Source: JBFKQC01 sp041627895
GTDB lineage: Bacteria > Pseudomonadota > Alphaproteobacteria > Rhodobacterales > Rhodobacteraceae
Length of the DNA stretch: 61,607 nucleotides
Assembly: GCA_041627895.1 (NCBI GenBank)
Contig: JBFKQC010000014.1
Span: forward strand, 1 to 61,607
Reading direction: 5' to 3'
The position numbers were made by a program, and so were the translations under genes. Within the stretch, counting starts at the first letter, position 1. Each line of letters starts with the position of its first letter. This document shows, one piece after another, positions 53,154 through 61,374 of the stretch. Below the pieces are notes generated by a model. The model was not told the origin of the DNA, made no database searches, and saw only the letters and a program-made list of their open reading frames with translations.

Positions 53154-53384
53154 TCACGCCGCGACCCGTGGCGCGTCGGACAACAGCGCCGGCACCGAGA
53201 TGTCCTCGTCCAGCGCCTCCCAGTGCAGGCCGAACGGCGTGATCTCGACCTGCGCGCGGGCGGCGGGGGATGCGGCCAGCAGCCGGGGAAACCAGGCGAG
53301 CGGCACGCCGAGGGTCCGGCCGTCTTCCAGACCCACCCACATGGTGTCGTCGTCGAAGCGCACCTCAGTTGCCGAAATGGTCAT
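53154..53384 (-). CDS. DUF2442 protein
   Basis: 76 aa. TISATEVRFDDDTMWVGLEDGR and VPLAWFPRLL are the DUF2442 pattern; the C terminus (ISVPALLSD) also fits. It usually follows DUF4160 in mobile two-gene modules that look like toxin-antitoxin pairs, but activity is unproven. The start lies inside the end of the upstream DUF4160 gene (20-bp overlap). Confidence 0.83.
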   Translation of the reverse strand: MTISATEVRFDDDTMWVGLEDGRTLGVPLAWFPRLLAASPAARAQVEITPFGLHWEALDEDISVPALLSDAPRVAA

Positions 53385-53610
53385 GCCAAGCCTCGATGAT
53401 CCGGTCACGCCGCATGTCTATCACAGCGGCGAGTTGGCGCAAAGATCGCGCGTCGAAGCCGTGGGTACGGTCCAGCCGGACGTCGGGTTCGACCCGGAAC
53501 TTGGCTTCGGCGCCGCCCCGCATAACGTGGATGTGGACGGGTTCCCGCGGATCGCCCTCGTTCGAGTAAAAGAAGAATCGATAACCCTCGTGTCGGAAGA
53601 CCGTCGGCAC
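53365..53610 (-). CDS. DUF4160 protein
   Basis: 81 aa from a GTG start. FFFYSNEGDPREPVHIHVMRGGAEAKF is the DUF4160 signature (with the HIHV core), ending IEAWHDHFGN. It begins 3 bp beyond the lepA stop, so it may be read from the lepA transcript. It forms a pair with DUF2442. Confidence 0.83.
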   Translation of the reverse strand: MPTVFRHEGYRFFFYSNEGDPREPVHIHVMRGGAEAKFRVEPDVRLDRTHGFDARSLRQLAAVIDMRRDRIIEAWHDHFGN

Positions 53611-53613
53611 AGA

Positions 53614-55413
53614 TCAACTGTCCATCTTCAACGCCGAAATAAACGCCGCTTGCGGGATTTCCACCTTCCCGAACTGCCTCATCTTCTTCTTACCCGCCTT
53701 CTGCTTGTCCAAGAGCTTGCGCTTGCGGGTGGCGTCGCCGCCGTAGCACTTGGCGGTGACGTCCTTGCGCAGCGCCGACAGGGTCTCTCGCGCGATGACC
53801 TTGCCGCCGATCGCCGCCTGGATCGGGATCTTGAACATGTGGCGGGGGATCAGGTCCTTGAGCTTTTCCACCATCGCCCGGCCGCGCATCTCTGCCCGGT
53901 CGCGGTGGACCATCATGCTGAGCGCGTCGACGGGTTCCTCGTTGACCAGCACCTGCATCTTGACCAGGTTGTCCTCGCGGTAGCCCGAAAGCTGGTAGTC
54001 GAAGGACGCATACCCCTTGGTCACCGATTTCAGCCGGTCGTAGAAGTCGAACACCACCTCGTTCAGCGGCAGGTCGTAGACCGCCATCGCCCGGTTGCCG
54101 GCATAGGTCAGGTCGAGCTGGATGCCGCGGCGGTCCTGGCAAAGCTTCAGCACGTCGCCGAGGTAATCGTCGGGCACCAGGATCGTGGCCTTGATCCGCG
54201 GCTCGTCGATATGCGCGATCAGCGTGGCGTCGGGCATGTCGGCGGGGTTGTGCAGCTCCAGCCGCGTGCCGTCCTTGAGGTGGACGTGGTAGATCACCGA
54301 GGGCGCCGTGGTGATCAGGTCGATGTCGTATTCGCGCTCCAGCCGGTCGCGCACCACTTCGAGGTGCAAAAGCCCCAGGAAGCCGCAGCGGAAGCCAAAG
54401 CCGAGGGCGGCGCTGGTTTCCATCTCGTGGGTGAAGGCGGCGTCATTCAGCGCCAGCTTGTCGATGGCGCCGCGCAAATCCTCGAAGTCGTTCGAGTCGA
54501 CCGGGAAGAGACCGCAGAACACCACCGGAACCGAAGGGGCGAAACCGGGCAAGGGACGCGCGCAGGGGCGTTTTTCGTGGGTGATGGTGTCGCCCACCTT
54601 GGTGTCGCGGACCTGCTTGATCGAGGCCGTCAGGATGCCGATCTCGCCCGGCCCCAGTTCCTTGATGTCGACCATCTGCGGCTTCAGCACCGCCAGCTTG
54701 TCGACGCCGTAGCGCGCGCCGGTCTGCATCATCTTGATGGCGTCGCCCTTGCGGATCACCCCGTCCATCACCCGGATCATCACCACGACGCCGAGATAGC
54801 TGTCGTACCACGAATCCACCAGCATCGCCCGGAGCGGCGCGTCGCGGTCGCCCTTCGGCGCGGGCAGGCGGCGCACGATCGCCTCGAGCACGTCGGGGAT
54901 GCCCTGGCCGGTCTTGGCGGAGATTTCCAGCGCGTCCGAGGCGTCGATGCCGATCACGTCCTCGATCTGCTCGCGCACCCGCGCGGGCTCGGCCGCCGGC
55001 AGGTCGATCTTGTTCAGGACCGGCACGATCTCGTGGTCGGCGTCGATCGCCTGGTAGACGTTGGCCAGCGTCTGGGCCTCGACGCCCTGGGTGGCGTCGA
55101 CGACCAGCAGCGAGCCCTCGACCGCCTTCATCGAGCGCGAGACCTCGTAGGCGAAATCCACGTGGCCCGGCGTGTCGATGAGGTTCAGGATGTAGGTGTG
55201 CCCATCCTGCGCCGGATACTCGATCCGCACCGTGTTGGCCTTGATGGTGATCCCGCGCTCGCGCTCGATGTCCATGGCATCCAGCATCTGCTCTTTCATG
55301 TCGCGCTCGGCCACGGTGCCGGTCAGCTGGATCAGCCGGTCGGCGAGCGTCGACTTGCCGTGGTCGATATGGGCCACGATGGAGAAATTGCGGATATGGG
55401 CGAGGTCGGTCAT
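53614..55413 (-). CDS. lepA: elongation factor 4 (LepA)
   Basis: 599 aa, the normal length. GTPase motifs AHIDHGKST, DTPGHVDF and NKIDLP are intact; the C terminus carries KKMRQFGKVEIPQAAFISALK typical of LepA. A translational GTPase that back-translocates or rescues stalled ribosomes. The ATG at 55413 (MTDLAHIRNF) is the family start. Copies of both gene ends lie outside it, so this lepA may have been acquired by replacement. Confidence 0.97.
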   Translation of the reverse strand: MTDLAHIRNFSIVAHIDHGKSTLADRLIQLTGTVAERDMKEQMLDAMDIERERGITIKANTVRIEYPAQDGHTYILNLIDTPGHVDFAYEVSRSMKAVEGSLLVVDATQGVEAQTLANVYQAIDADHEIVPVLNKIDLPAAEPARVREQIEDVIGIDASDALEISAKTGQGIPDVLEAIVRRLPAPKGDRDAPLRAMLVDSWYDSYLGVVVMIRVMDGVIRKGDAIKMMQTGARYGVDKLAVLKPQMVDIKELGPGEIGILTASIKQVRDTKVGDTITHEKRPCARPLPGFAPSVPVVFCGLFPVDSNDFEDLRGAIDKLALNDAAFTHEMETSAALGFGFRCGFLGLLHLEVVRDRLEREYDIDLITTAPSVIYHVHLKDGTRLELHNPADMPDATLIAHIDEPRIKATILVPDDYLGDVLKLCQDRRGIQLDLTYAGNRAMAVYDLPLNEVVFDFYDRLKSVTKGYASFDYQLSGYREDNLVKMQVLVNEEPVDALSMMVHRDRAEMRGRAMVEKLKDLIPRHMFKIPIQAAIGGKVIARETLSALRKDVTAKCYGGDATRKRKLLDKQKAGKKKMRQFGKVEIPQAAFISALKMDS

Positions 55414-55471
55414 GGTGAGCGGGATATGATGGGGTTTGTGGGGGGGCGTCAATGGGGCAGGTCAGAACCAA

Positions 55472-56761
55472 ATGGTCGTTCAGCTACTAGGCGAACAACT
55501 CCGAGGCAAATCGACTTCTTCACGTGTACTGACGTTCAGGTTCGCTTTGCAATCATTGGGCATTGAGCAGCCCAGAGTGGGCCTGGCCTTTCAGGCGCTG
55601 CGCAAACTGCTTTGCGCAGGATGTGTCATTCGTGACAGATTTGCTAAATATCCGAGCGAACTAGAGAACAGGATACGGAGCAACATAACCACGCGGCAGT
55701 CCAATAGATATCTATCTGATCTTTTGGAGCATGCTTTGCAACAGCCTTCTTATGCCATGTCAGAACTTGCAATACAGGGCAGTATCGCCACATCGAGCTT
55801 TGCGCGATACCCGGTTGCGGCATTCGAGGCGCTCACATCATATCTGAATTCCCAGCAATACGCTGAACATCCTATATCTGGGAGTAACATAGAATGGAGT
55901 AATTTAATCAATTACTTTTCCGCTGCTGCTGAAAGAGATCTTCATCGGTTGCTTGCGAATAAATCGAAGTCTATTCTTCTCTCACAGCCGCTGCAAAGTC
56001 CATTTAATTCATGGTTGCTCTCACCTGATGATTCGAAGTCCTACCTGTACCAAAGCCAAGGAATCTGTGACTTCTGGCGCGACTGGTACCAAGGGTTTCT
56101 CGACGGCAAGCCCCTCGATTGGGAGTTGCAGCGGCGCGTGGCGCTGATCCCGGATGCGGATTGGGAGAAGGGGCCGGCGCATATCGCGGAGAAGATCGAA
56201 GAGATCAGACGGGAATACGACGCCGAGAAGTCCGCAGTGGCCACGCGGGCAGAGGTGGACAAGCCCATCCAGCCGGCTGCCGCCAAGGCGATGGCGAAGC
56301 GGCTGGCAGCCAATCGCGATGCCATCGCGCTCATTACCGCCGGGCTGCTGGCTCAAATTGCCGAGTTCCGGGAGAAGGTGCGCGGCGAAAATCATCTCGA
56401 CCCGGACTTAAGGGAACGGCTTCTTGCCTTTCTCGATGGCTTGACTGGCCAGTTGGAAGAGCTTCTCGCACTGCTTCCCCGTAACGCGGAGAATGCCAAC
56501 GAGGAGACCGGAGAAAACGGTGTGCGCTGGCTGCGCGCATTCAAGGTCGCGTTGTTGAAAAATGCGCGCGACTATGTCGGGGCGGAGAACGTGGCGAGTG
56601 CGACCATTCCGACAGGGATCATTTTGGGATGCACGGGCCTGGGATCGCTTTTGGGTATGCCGGTCGCGGGTACTGTCGTTGGCGGGCTGCTGACCGGGCA
56701 GTTAAAGCCCGGGAAGGCGGTTGACGATCTCCTAAAGCCAACAAAGGGTGGTGATCCGTAA
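55472..56761 (+). CDS. mosaic gene of unknown function in the lepA cassette
   Basis: About 429 aa from the ATG at 55472; an ATG 12 codons earlier is possible, and neither start has a clear ribosome site. The first 600 bp are about 43-45% GC on the lines counted, the last part about 65%. The middle has FWRDWYQGFLDGKPLDWELQRR, RVALIPDADWEKGPAHIAEKI, a motif I recall from uncharacterised alphaproteobacterial proteins. The C terminus has a Gly-rich hydrophobic stretch (IILGCTGLGSLLGMPVAGTVVGG) that could enter a membrane. Function unknown. Confidence 0.72.
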   Translation: MVVQLLGEQLRGKSTSSRVLTFRFALQSLGIEQPRVGLAFQALRKLLCAGCVIRDRFAKYPSELENRIRSNITTRQSNRYLSDLLEHALQQPSYAMSELAIQGSIATSSFARYPVAAFEALTSYLNSQQYAEHPISGSNIEWSNLINYFSAAAERDLHRLLANKSKSILLSQPLQSPFNSWLLSPDDSKSYLYQSQGICDFWRDWYQGFLDGKPLDWELQRRVALIPDADWEKGPAHIAEKIEEIRREYDAEKSAVATRAEVDKPIQPAAAKAMAKRLAANRDAIALITAGLLAQIAEFREKVRGENHLDPDLRERLLAFLDGLTGQLEELLALLPRNAENANEETGENGVRWLRAFKVALLKNARDYVGAENVASATIPTGIILGCTGLGSLLGMPVAGTVVGGLLTGQLKPGKAVDDLLKPTKGGDP

Positions 56762-56788
56762 GCCGTGGGCTGAAAGCCCACCCTACAC
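56762..56788. repeat. third REP-like palindrome
   Basis: On the minus strand it reads GTGTAGGGTGGGCTTTC AGCCCAC. It shares the GTAGGGTGGG head with the pair at 52973-53044, but the stem has GGGCT/AGCCC. It lies directly after the mosaic gene's stop. Confidence 0.65.
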
Positions 56789-56964
56789 ATGACGTGGCGT
56801 TCGCGCATCTCGGCTGGCTGCGCCCCCGGCCCGGGGGTGGGGGCGATTTCGCCCCCGCGCGGTGCCGGAGGCACACCTGCGGTGTGACGGGGCGGCGCGG
56901 GGGCGAAGCGAGCCTTGTGGCCGCGCGGCAAGGCGGGATGGCGCTCGGCCGGCATTCGGATCAG

Positions 56965-57000
56965 GACGGAAAAATTGCGGATGCGGGCAAGGTCGGTCAT
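56965..57000 (-). pseudogene. remnant of a lepA 5' end
   Basis: On the minus strand this encodes MTDLARIRNFSV before losing similarity (LIRMPAERH...). It matches the start of LepA (MTDLAHIRNFSI) at 10 of 12 residues and 32 of about 36 bases by my hand alignment. It points toward lepA and is 55 bp from the ParB-like gene. Confidence 0.8.
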
Positions 57001-57055
57001 GCTGCGGGACATCGCGCCCGGGCGGCGGTGCGCCGGGGCGACACGGAGACCGAGG

Positions 57056-57304
57056 ATGCTGGAAAAGATCTCCTTTCCGATCGACGAAATCTACGTTCCC
57101 GCGAAACGCGCCAAGACGCTCGACCCGGCGAAGGTCGAGGCGCTGGCTGAGGATATGCTGGAGAACGGCCAGAAGGTGCCGATCCGGGTCCGCGCCGGCA
57201 AGGGGCGCTATGTGCTGCTGGAGGGGCTGCACCGGCTGGAGGCGCTGCGCGCGCTGGGGGAAACGACGGTGCAGGGGTTCCTGGTGCATGCGCGGCTGCA
57301 TTGA
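57056..57304 (+). CDS. ParB-like nuclease-fold protein
   Basis: 82 aa. FPIDEIYVPAKRAKTLDPAKVEALAEDM and the RYVLLEGLHRLEALRALGE box (the GxxRxxA-like ParB/sulfiredoxin motif) define it. Only the N-terminal CTPase/nuclease-like domain is present, with no HTH, so it is not a chromosome-partition ParB. GGAG precedes the ATG. Function unknown. Confidence 0.82.
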   Translation: MLEKISFPIDEIYVPAKRAKTLDPAKVEALAEDMLENGQKVPIRVRAGKGRYVLLEGLHRLEALRALGETTVQGFLVHARLH

Positions 57305-57373
57305 GCCCTGGCCGGGCGCCCGCGCGGCGACCCCGGCCGCGGCACCGGCGGCCTGCGGACCGGAGGCCGGCGG

Positions 57374-57649
57374 ATGAGCGAACGGCGGGTCAGGGTGCGG
57401 GTCTGGGGCCGGGTACAGGGCGTCTGGTTCCGCGCCTGGACCCGGCAGGAGGCGCAGGCGCTGGGTCTGCGCGGCTGGGTCAGGAACGAGCCCGACGGCG
57501 CGGTCGCCGCGGTGATCGCCGGGCCCGAGGCGGCGGTGGCGGCGATGCTGGCCGCCCTGCGCCGGGGGCCAGAGCAGGCCCGCGTCGCCGGTGTCGACGT
57601 AGCCGAGACCGCCGAGGACCCGCCGCCCGGCTTCCACGTGCTGCGCTGA
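57374..57649 (+). CDS. acyP: acylphosphatase
   Basis: 91 aa. VWGRVQGVWFRAWTRQEA supplies the catalytic arginine and phosphate loop and GLRGWVRNEPDG the asparagine. Hydrolyses acyl phosphates such as 1,3-bisphosphoglycerate or acetyl phosphate. Full length. Confidence 0.94.
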   Translation: MSERRVRVRVWGRVQGVWFRAWTRQEAQALGLRGWVRNEPDGAVAAVIAGPEAAVAAMLAALRRGPEQARVAGVDVAETAEDPPPGFHVLR

Positions 57650-57833
57650 GCGCACCGGCGCCCTGGCCGCAATTTCGCCGCAATGGATCGTTAACCTTGA
57701 CACGGTAACAACGGACCGTCGGCGCCGGATCGCCGATCGGGGGTTTCAGGCAACGCGCCGATATGGCGCATCCCCCGAATCGGGCATAACCGGCGCACGG
57801 GACATGAGGCACCCACAGGGGACAGGGGCAGAC

Positions 57834-58130
57834 ATGAAACCCATTTGCATCGCAGCCCTGCTGGCCGTGCTGGCCGGCACCGCCGGGGCCGGCACGATCG
57901 AGCGCGCCTGCATGAAATCCGACCGCAAGGCGGCGAACCGCTCGCTGTGCGGCTGCATCCAGAACGTGGCCGACCTGACGCTTTCGGACAAGGACCAGCG
58001 GCTGGCGGCGAAGTTCTTCAAGGACCCGCACATGGCGCAGGAAATCCGGCAGTCGGACCGCGCGGCGCACGGCGTGTTCTGGGAGAAGTACAAGGCCTTC
58101 GGACGGACCGCCGAGACCTATTGCGGTTAG
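57834..58130 (+). CDS. small secreted protein
   Basis: 98 aa with a signal peptide (LAVLAGTAGAG). Four cysteines (ERACMKS, RSLCGCIQN, ETYCG) suggest two disulfides; the rest is helical. GGGGACAGGGG precedes the ATG. Its stop overlaps the convergent phosphatase stop by 4 bp. Known to me only as a conserved Rhodobacterales-type protein. Confidence 0.77.
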   Translation: MKPICIAALLAVLAGTAGAGTIERACMKSDRKAANRSLCGCIQNVADLTLSDKDQRLAAKFFKDPHMAQEIRQSDRAAHGVFWEKYKAFGRTAETYCG

Positions 58131-58594
58131 GGCAGGCTGGCCCCCGCCAATCGTGTCACCAGCCCCCGGCAGGCGGTCTCGATCAGGTCGAGCACAGCTT
58201 CATAGTCGCCGGAATGGTACGGGTCCGGCACCTCGGACCGGCCGGTCTCGGGTGCATGGGCGAGCAGCCGGCCGAGCCGCGCCGGGGCGCCCGGCGGCGC
58301 CAAGCGCTCGAGGTCCCTGAGGTTCGCCACATCCATCGCCAGGATCAGCTGGAAACGGGTGAAATCCGCGCGCCCCACCTGCCGGGCGCGGAACCCGGTC
58401 AGGTCATAGCCGCGCCGGGCCGCGGCGCGGATCGCAGGCGCGTGCGGCGGCTTTCCGACATGCCAGGCGCCGGTGCCGGCGCTGTCGATGTCGAGGCTCA
58501 GGCCGGCCTGCGCCGCCATCGTCCGCATCACCCCTTCGGCGGTGGGCGAGCGGCAGATATTGCCGAGGCAGACGAAGAGAACCGACCGGATCAT
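58127..58594 (-). CDS. low-molecular-weight protein-tyrosine phosphatase
   Basis: 155 aa. P-loop VCLGNICRSP with catalytic Cys9 and the acid DPYHSGD near the C terminus. Dephosphorylates tyrosine residues on proteins or takes part in stress control; no cognate kinase lies nearby. Confidence 0.93.
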   Translation of the reverse strand: MIRSVLFVCLGNICRSPTAEGVMRTMAAQAGLSLDIDSAGTGAWHVGKPPHAPAIRAAARRGYDLTGFRARQVGRADFTRFQLILAMDVANLRDLERLAPPGAPARLGRLLAHAPETGRSEVPDPYHSGDYEAVLDLIETACRGLVTRLAGASLP

Positions 58595-59140
58595 CGACCG
58601 TTTCAGGCCACGGATGCGGCGCGGGGTCAAGCGGTGCGGGTGGCATCCTTCGTCTCGTGAGAGGACGGGGTGCCCGGCGGGCTCAAGGACATTGTCGCGC
58701 GCCGGCACCGGTTCGGCACGGCCCGCGCCGCCGGGCCGGCCATCGCTGCCCCGGCGTCGCGGGCTTGCGGCGGGCGACGCCAAGGCGGTCTGCGACGGGC
58801 GCGGGCGTGGCGGGCGTCTCTGCGGCCACGCGGACACGATCCGCCATGGGCGCCGGAGGCTGGCGTCGCTGCCGCGAAGCCGCCGACGGGGCTGCCGCAC
58901 ACGCCTCCGTCGCCGCCGGTCCGGCGGCCGCACGGCGGGTTGTTCCGATCCTGTCGCCGTTTGTCTGGCGCGCCGCCATGGCAGTCAGGGATCATCCCCG
59001 TGGGCAAGTGAGCATATCCCGCCGGTAAGGCCAGAATATTCGTAAACTTTAAAGTCCAAATCAGTAACTTTAAAGTTTCGCTTTCATATTTCAAACCATC
59101 AACTCTGGCCAGGAGCACCAAGCCGTGCCATGGACGGGCC
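58595..59140. other. 546-bp region between LMW-PTP and HxlR gene
   Basis: 58,600-59,000 is very GC-rich with no credible gene. 59,030-59,100 is an AT-rich promoter island containing the twin palindrome for the HxlR gene. Confidence 0.45.
59046..59077. promoter_or_regulatory. twin ACTTTAAAGT palindromes, candidate HxlR operator
   Basis: ACTTTAAAGT occurs at 59046-59055 and again at 59067-59076; the second extends to a 12-bp palindrome. Centres are 21 bp apart, two DNA turns, within the promoter of the HxlR gene. Confidence 0.6.
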
Positions 59141-59803
59141 ATGACCGGGAGGACATATGCCCAGCTTTGCCCGATTGCGCGCGCGCTCGATATCGTCGGG
59201 GACCGCTGGAGCCTTCTGATCCTGCGCGAGCTGCACGCCGGACCCGCGAGGTTTTCCGACTTGCAGACCGGGCTGCCGGGACTGGCGGCAAATCTGCTGA
59301 CCACGCGGTTGAACGACCTTTCGGCCGACGGGCTGATTGAGCGCGAGGTTCCGGGGCGGCGATCGGCCTACCGGCTGACCGAACGTGGCACGGCGACGCG
59401 GGCGATCCTGCTGGAACTGGCGATCTTCGGCGCGCGGCTGCCACGGGTCGCGGACCCGCCCGACCGTGCCCCGCACCGGCATCTGGCCGTCGCGCTGGCC
59501 GCAGCGGCGGAGCGTGCGTTGCCGCCGGGCCTGACGCTGAGGGCCGAAATCCTGCTGGACGGACAGGCCTTCGGCTTTGCGGCCGCCGCCGGGAAGGTCT
59601 CGATGACGCTGGGCGCGCCGGTCGACCCGCCGGTGCGCTACGCCACGCAGTATGCCTCGCTGCTGCCGGTGATCGCGGGCGAGATCGACTTCGCGACGCA
59701 CCTGGCGCGGGATGCAACGGTTACGGCGGCGCCGGGCGCCGCCGCAGGCCCGTTCCTGGACCTGATCGCGGCCGCGCTGGACGGGATCGGGGGGCGGGCG
59801 TGA
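59141..59803 (+). CDS. HxlR family transcriptional regulator with C-terminal extension
   Basis: 220 aa. Winged helix: CPIARALDIVGDRWSLLILREL, then FSDLQTGLPGLAANLLTTRLNDL as recognition region and REVPGRRSAYRLTE as wing. About 110 further residues lie after the usual HxlR domain, possibly a ligand-sensing part (TLRAEILLDGQAFGF). Overlaps the sirtuin start (GTGA). Confidence 0.88.
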   Translation: MTGRTYAQLCPIARALDIVGDRWSLLILRELHAGPARFSDLQTGLPGLAANLLTTRLNDLSADGLIEREVPGRRSAYRLTERGTATRAILLELAIFGARLPRVADPPDRAPHRHLAVALAAAAERALPPGLTLRAEILLDGQAFGFAAAAGKVSMTLGAPVDPPVRYATQYASLLPVIAGEIDFATHLARDATVTAAPGAAAGPFLDLIAAALDGIGGRA

Positions 59804-60498
59804 CCGAGCGGATCGTGATCCTGACCGGGGCGGGGATATCCGCGGAAAGCGGGCTGGGAACGTTCCGCGATGCGGGCGGGCTTTGGACACAATACGACCT
59901 GGACGAGGTGGCGACCCCCGATGGCTTTGCGCGGAATCCGGCGCTGGTGCATGACTTCTACAATGCGCGCCGAAAGAATTGCAGGGCAGCAGCGCCGAAC
60001 CCGGCGCACCTGGCACTGGCGCGGCTGGAGCGGGAATTCGCCGGCGACGTGCGCATCGTGACGCAGAATGTCGACGACCTGCACGAGCGGGCCGGCAGCC
60101 GCGCGGTCTGGCACATGCACGGCGAACTGGCACGGGCGCTTTGCGCAGGCTGCGCGCATCGCTGGACGGCGCCCGAGGCGATGGCGCCGGACGACCCCTG
60201 TCCTTCCTGCGGCGCCGCGGCGACACGGCCCGACGTGGTGTGGTTCGGCGAGTTCCCCTATTTCATGGACGAAATCCACGCCGCGCTCGAGGCCGCCGAC
60301 CTGTTCGTCTCGATCGGCACCTCGGGCAATGTCTATCCGGCGGCGGGCTTCGTCGAGGTCGCGGCGATGGCGGGCGCGCGGACGCTGGAGCTGAACCTCG
60401 AGGCGTCGCTGACCGCCACCGCCTTTGGCGAGGCGCGCGAAGGCCCGGCCTCGCGTCTTGTCCCGGCCTGGGTCGGCGAGGTGCTGGGCGGCGCCTGA
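59800..60498 (+). CDS. cobB: NAD-dependent protein deacylase, sirtuin
   Basis: 232 aa from a GTG start coupled to the hxlR stop. NAD site VILTGAGISAESGLGTFRDAGG, QNVDDLHERAG with the catalytic histidine in WHMHGEL, and four zinc cysteines (CAGC, CPSC). YNARRKN has the Tyr-x-x-Arg pair seen in SIRT5-like desuccinylases. It removes acyl groups from lysines. The operon with a regulator suggests inducible control. Confidence 0.94.
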   Translation: MTERIVILTGAGISAESGLGTFRDAGGLWTQYDLDEVATPDGFARNPALVHDFYNARRKNCRAAAPNPAHLALARLEREFAGDVRIVTQNVDDLHERAGSRAVWHMHGELARALCAGCAHRWTAPEAMAPDDPCPSCGAAATRPDVVWFGEFPYFMDEIHAALEAADLFVSIGTSGNVYPAAGFVEVAAMAGARTLELNLEASLTATAFGEAREGPASRLVPAWVGEVLGGA

Positions 60499-60532
60499 GG
60501 CGATTACGGGCGCGGCACGGTCCCCGGCCGGC

Positions 60533-60985
60533 TCAGCCGTCCGGCCCGGCCGGGCGGGTCCGGTCGACCGGCAGCTCGACGGAAATCTCGCCGGCCTCTT
60601 CGAAATCCAGGATCAGCGGCACCGTGTCGCCGTCGGCCCAGGGCGCGGTCAGGCCCATGAACATCACGTGATCGCCGCCCCGGGCCAGCGCGCGGCTGCC
60701 GCCGGCGGGGATCGCGAAGCCGTCCTCGGCGGGACGCATCTGCATCACGGCGCCGGCCTCGACATGGGTATGCAATTCGACCCGCATCGCCGCGGGGCTC
60801 GTCGCGCCGATCAGCCGGTCGGGCGCGGCGCCGGTGTTGCGGATCACCATGAAGGCGGCGCCGGTTTTCGCCAGGGGTGTGGCGCTGCGGGCATAGGCGT
60901 CCTCGATCAGGATATCGGCCGCGGCCTGGCCGGCGGCGAGGCCGGATGCGGCGGCGAATGCGAGGGCGGGCAGAAGACGGGTCAT
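60533..60985 (-). CDS. periplasmic copper chaperone PCuAC
   Basis: 150 aa with a signal peptide (LAAGQAAAD). The copper motif is present: ELHTHVEAGAVMQM, then GDHVMFMGL, giving His/Met ligands spaced as in PCu(A)C. Delivers Cu(I) to cytochrome oxidase or related sites. The product faces the convergent sirtuin gene. Confidence 0.93.
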   Translation of the reverse strand: MTRLLPALAFAAASGLAAGQAAADILIEDAYARSATPLAKTGAAFMVIRNTGAAPDRLIGATSPAAMRVELHTHVEAGAVMQMRPAEDGFAIPAGGSRALARGGDHVMFMGLTAPWADGDTVPLILDFEEAGEISVELPVDRTRPAGPDG

Positions 60986-61026
60986 GGCGCAGACCTAGGC
61001 GCCCGGGCGGGGACGCGGGACGCGGC

Positions 61027-61065
61027 AAAACGAAGCGGCCCCGTCCCGCAGGGGGACGAGGCCGC
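61027..61065 (-). terminator. intrinsic terminator of rpmB
   Basis: On the minus strand a 13-bp stem (one G-U pair) between 61053-61065 and 61035-61047, with a 5-nt loop, is followed by TTCGTTTT. It lies 21 bp after the rpmB stop. Confidence 0.85.
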
Positions 61066-61086
61066 GGAAATCCGTTCGGACCGGGC

Positions 61087-61374
61087 TCAGGCGGCGGCCT
61101 GTGCCTTCTCGATCTCGCGCTTGATCTTCAGCGCGTTGGCCGACAGGTCGGCATCCCGCGCCTTGGCGAGGAAGGCGTCGAGCCCGCCGCGGTGGTCGAC
61201 CGAGCGCAGCGCCGACGAGGATATCCGCAGCTTGACGGTGCGGCCCAGCGCCTCGGACATCAGCGACACGTCGTTGAGATTCGGCAGAAAGCGGCGCTTG
61301 GTCCTGTTGTTGGCGTGGCTCACGTTGTTGCCGACCATCGGGCCCTTACCGGTCAGTTCGCAGCGGCGCGACAT
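61087..61374 (-). CDS. rpmB: 50S ribosomal protein L28
   Basis: 95 aa. MSRRCELTGKGPMVGNNVSHANN and RTKRRFLPNLND are the standard L28 start, and VKLRISSSALRSVDHRGGL follows. GAAAGGAAGA precedes the ATG. Strong terminator downstream. Confidence 0.97.
   Translation of the reverse strand: MSRRCELTGKGPMVGNNVSHANNRTKRRFLPNLNDVSLMSEALGRTVKLRISSSALRSVDHRGGLDAFLAKARDADLSANALKIKREIEKAQAAA

Noticed and set aside
52971..53399. Full-length RAYT reading frame
   Set aside because: Beyond about codon 90 the frame translates REP palindromes and the antisense of lepA and DUF2442; it is not transposase.
57056..57304. Chromosome-partition ParB near an origin
   Set aside because: Only the small N-terminal fold is present; no HTH, no ParA, no parS-like site seen.
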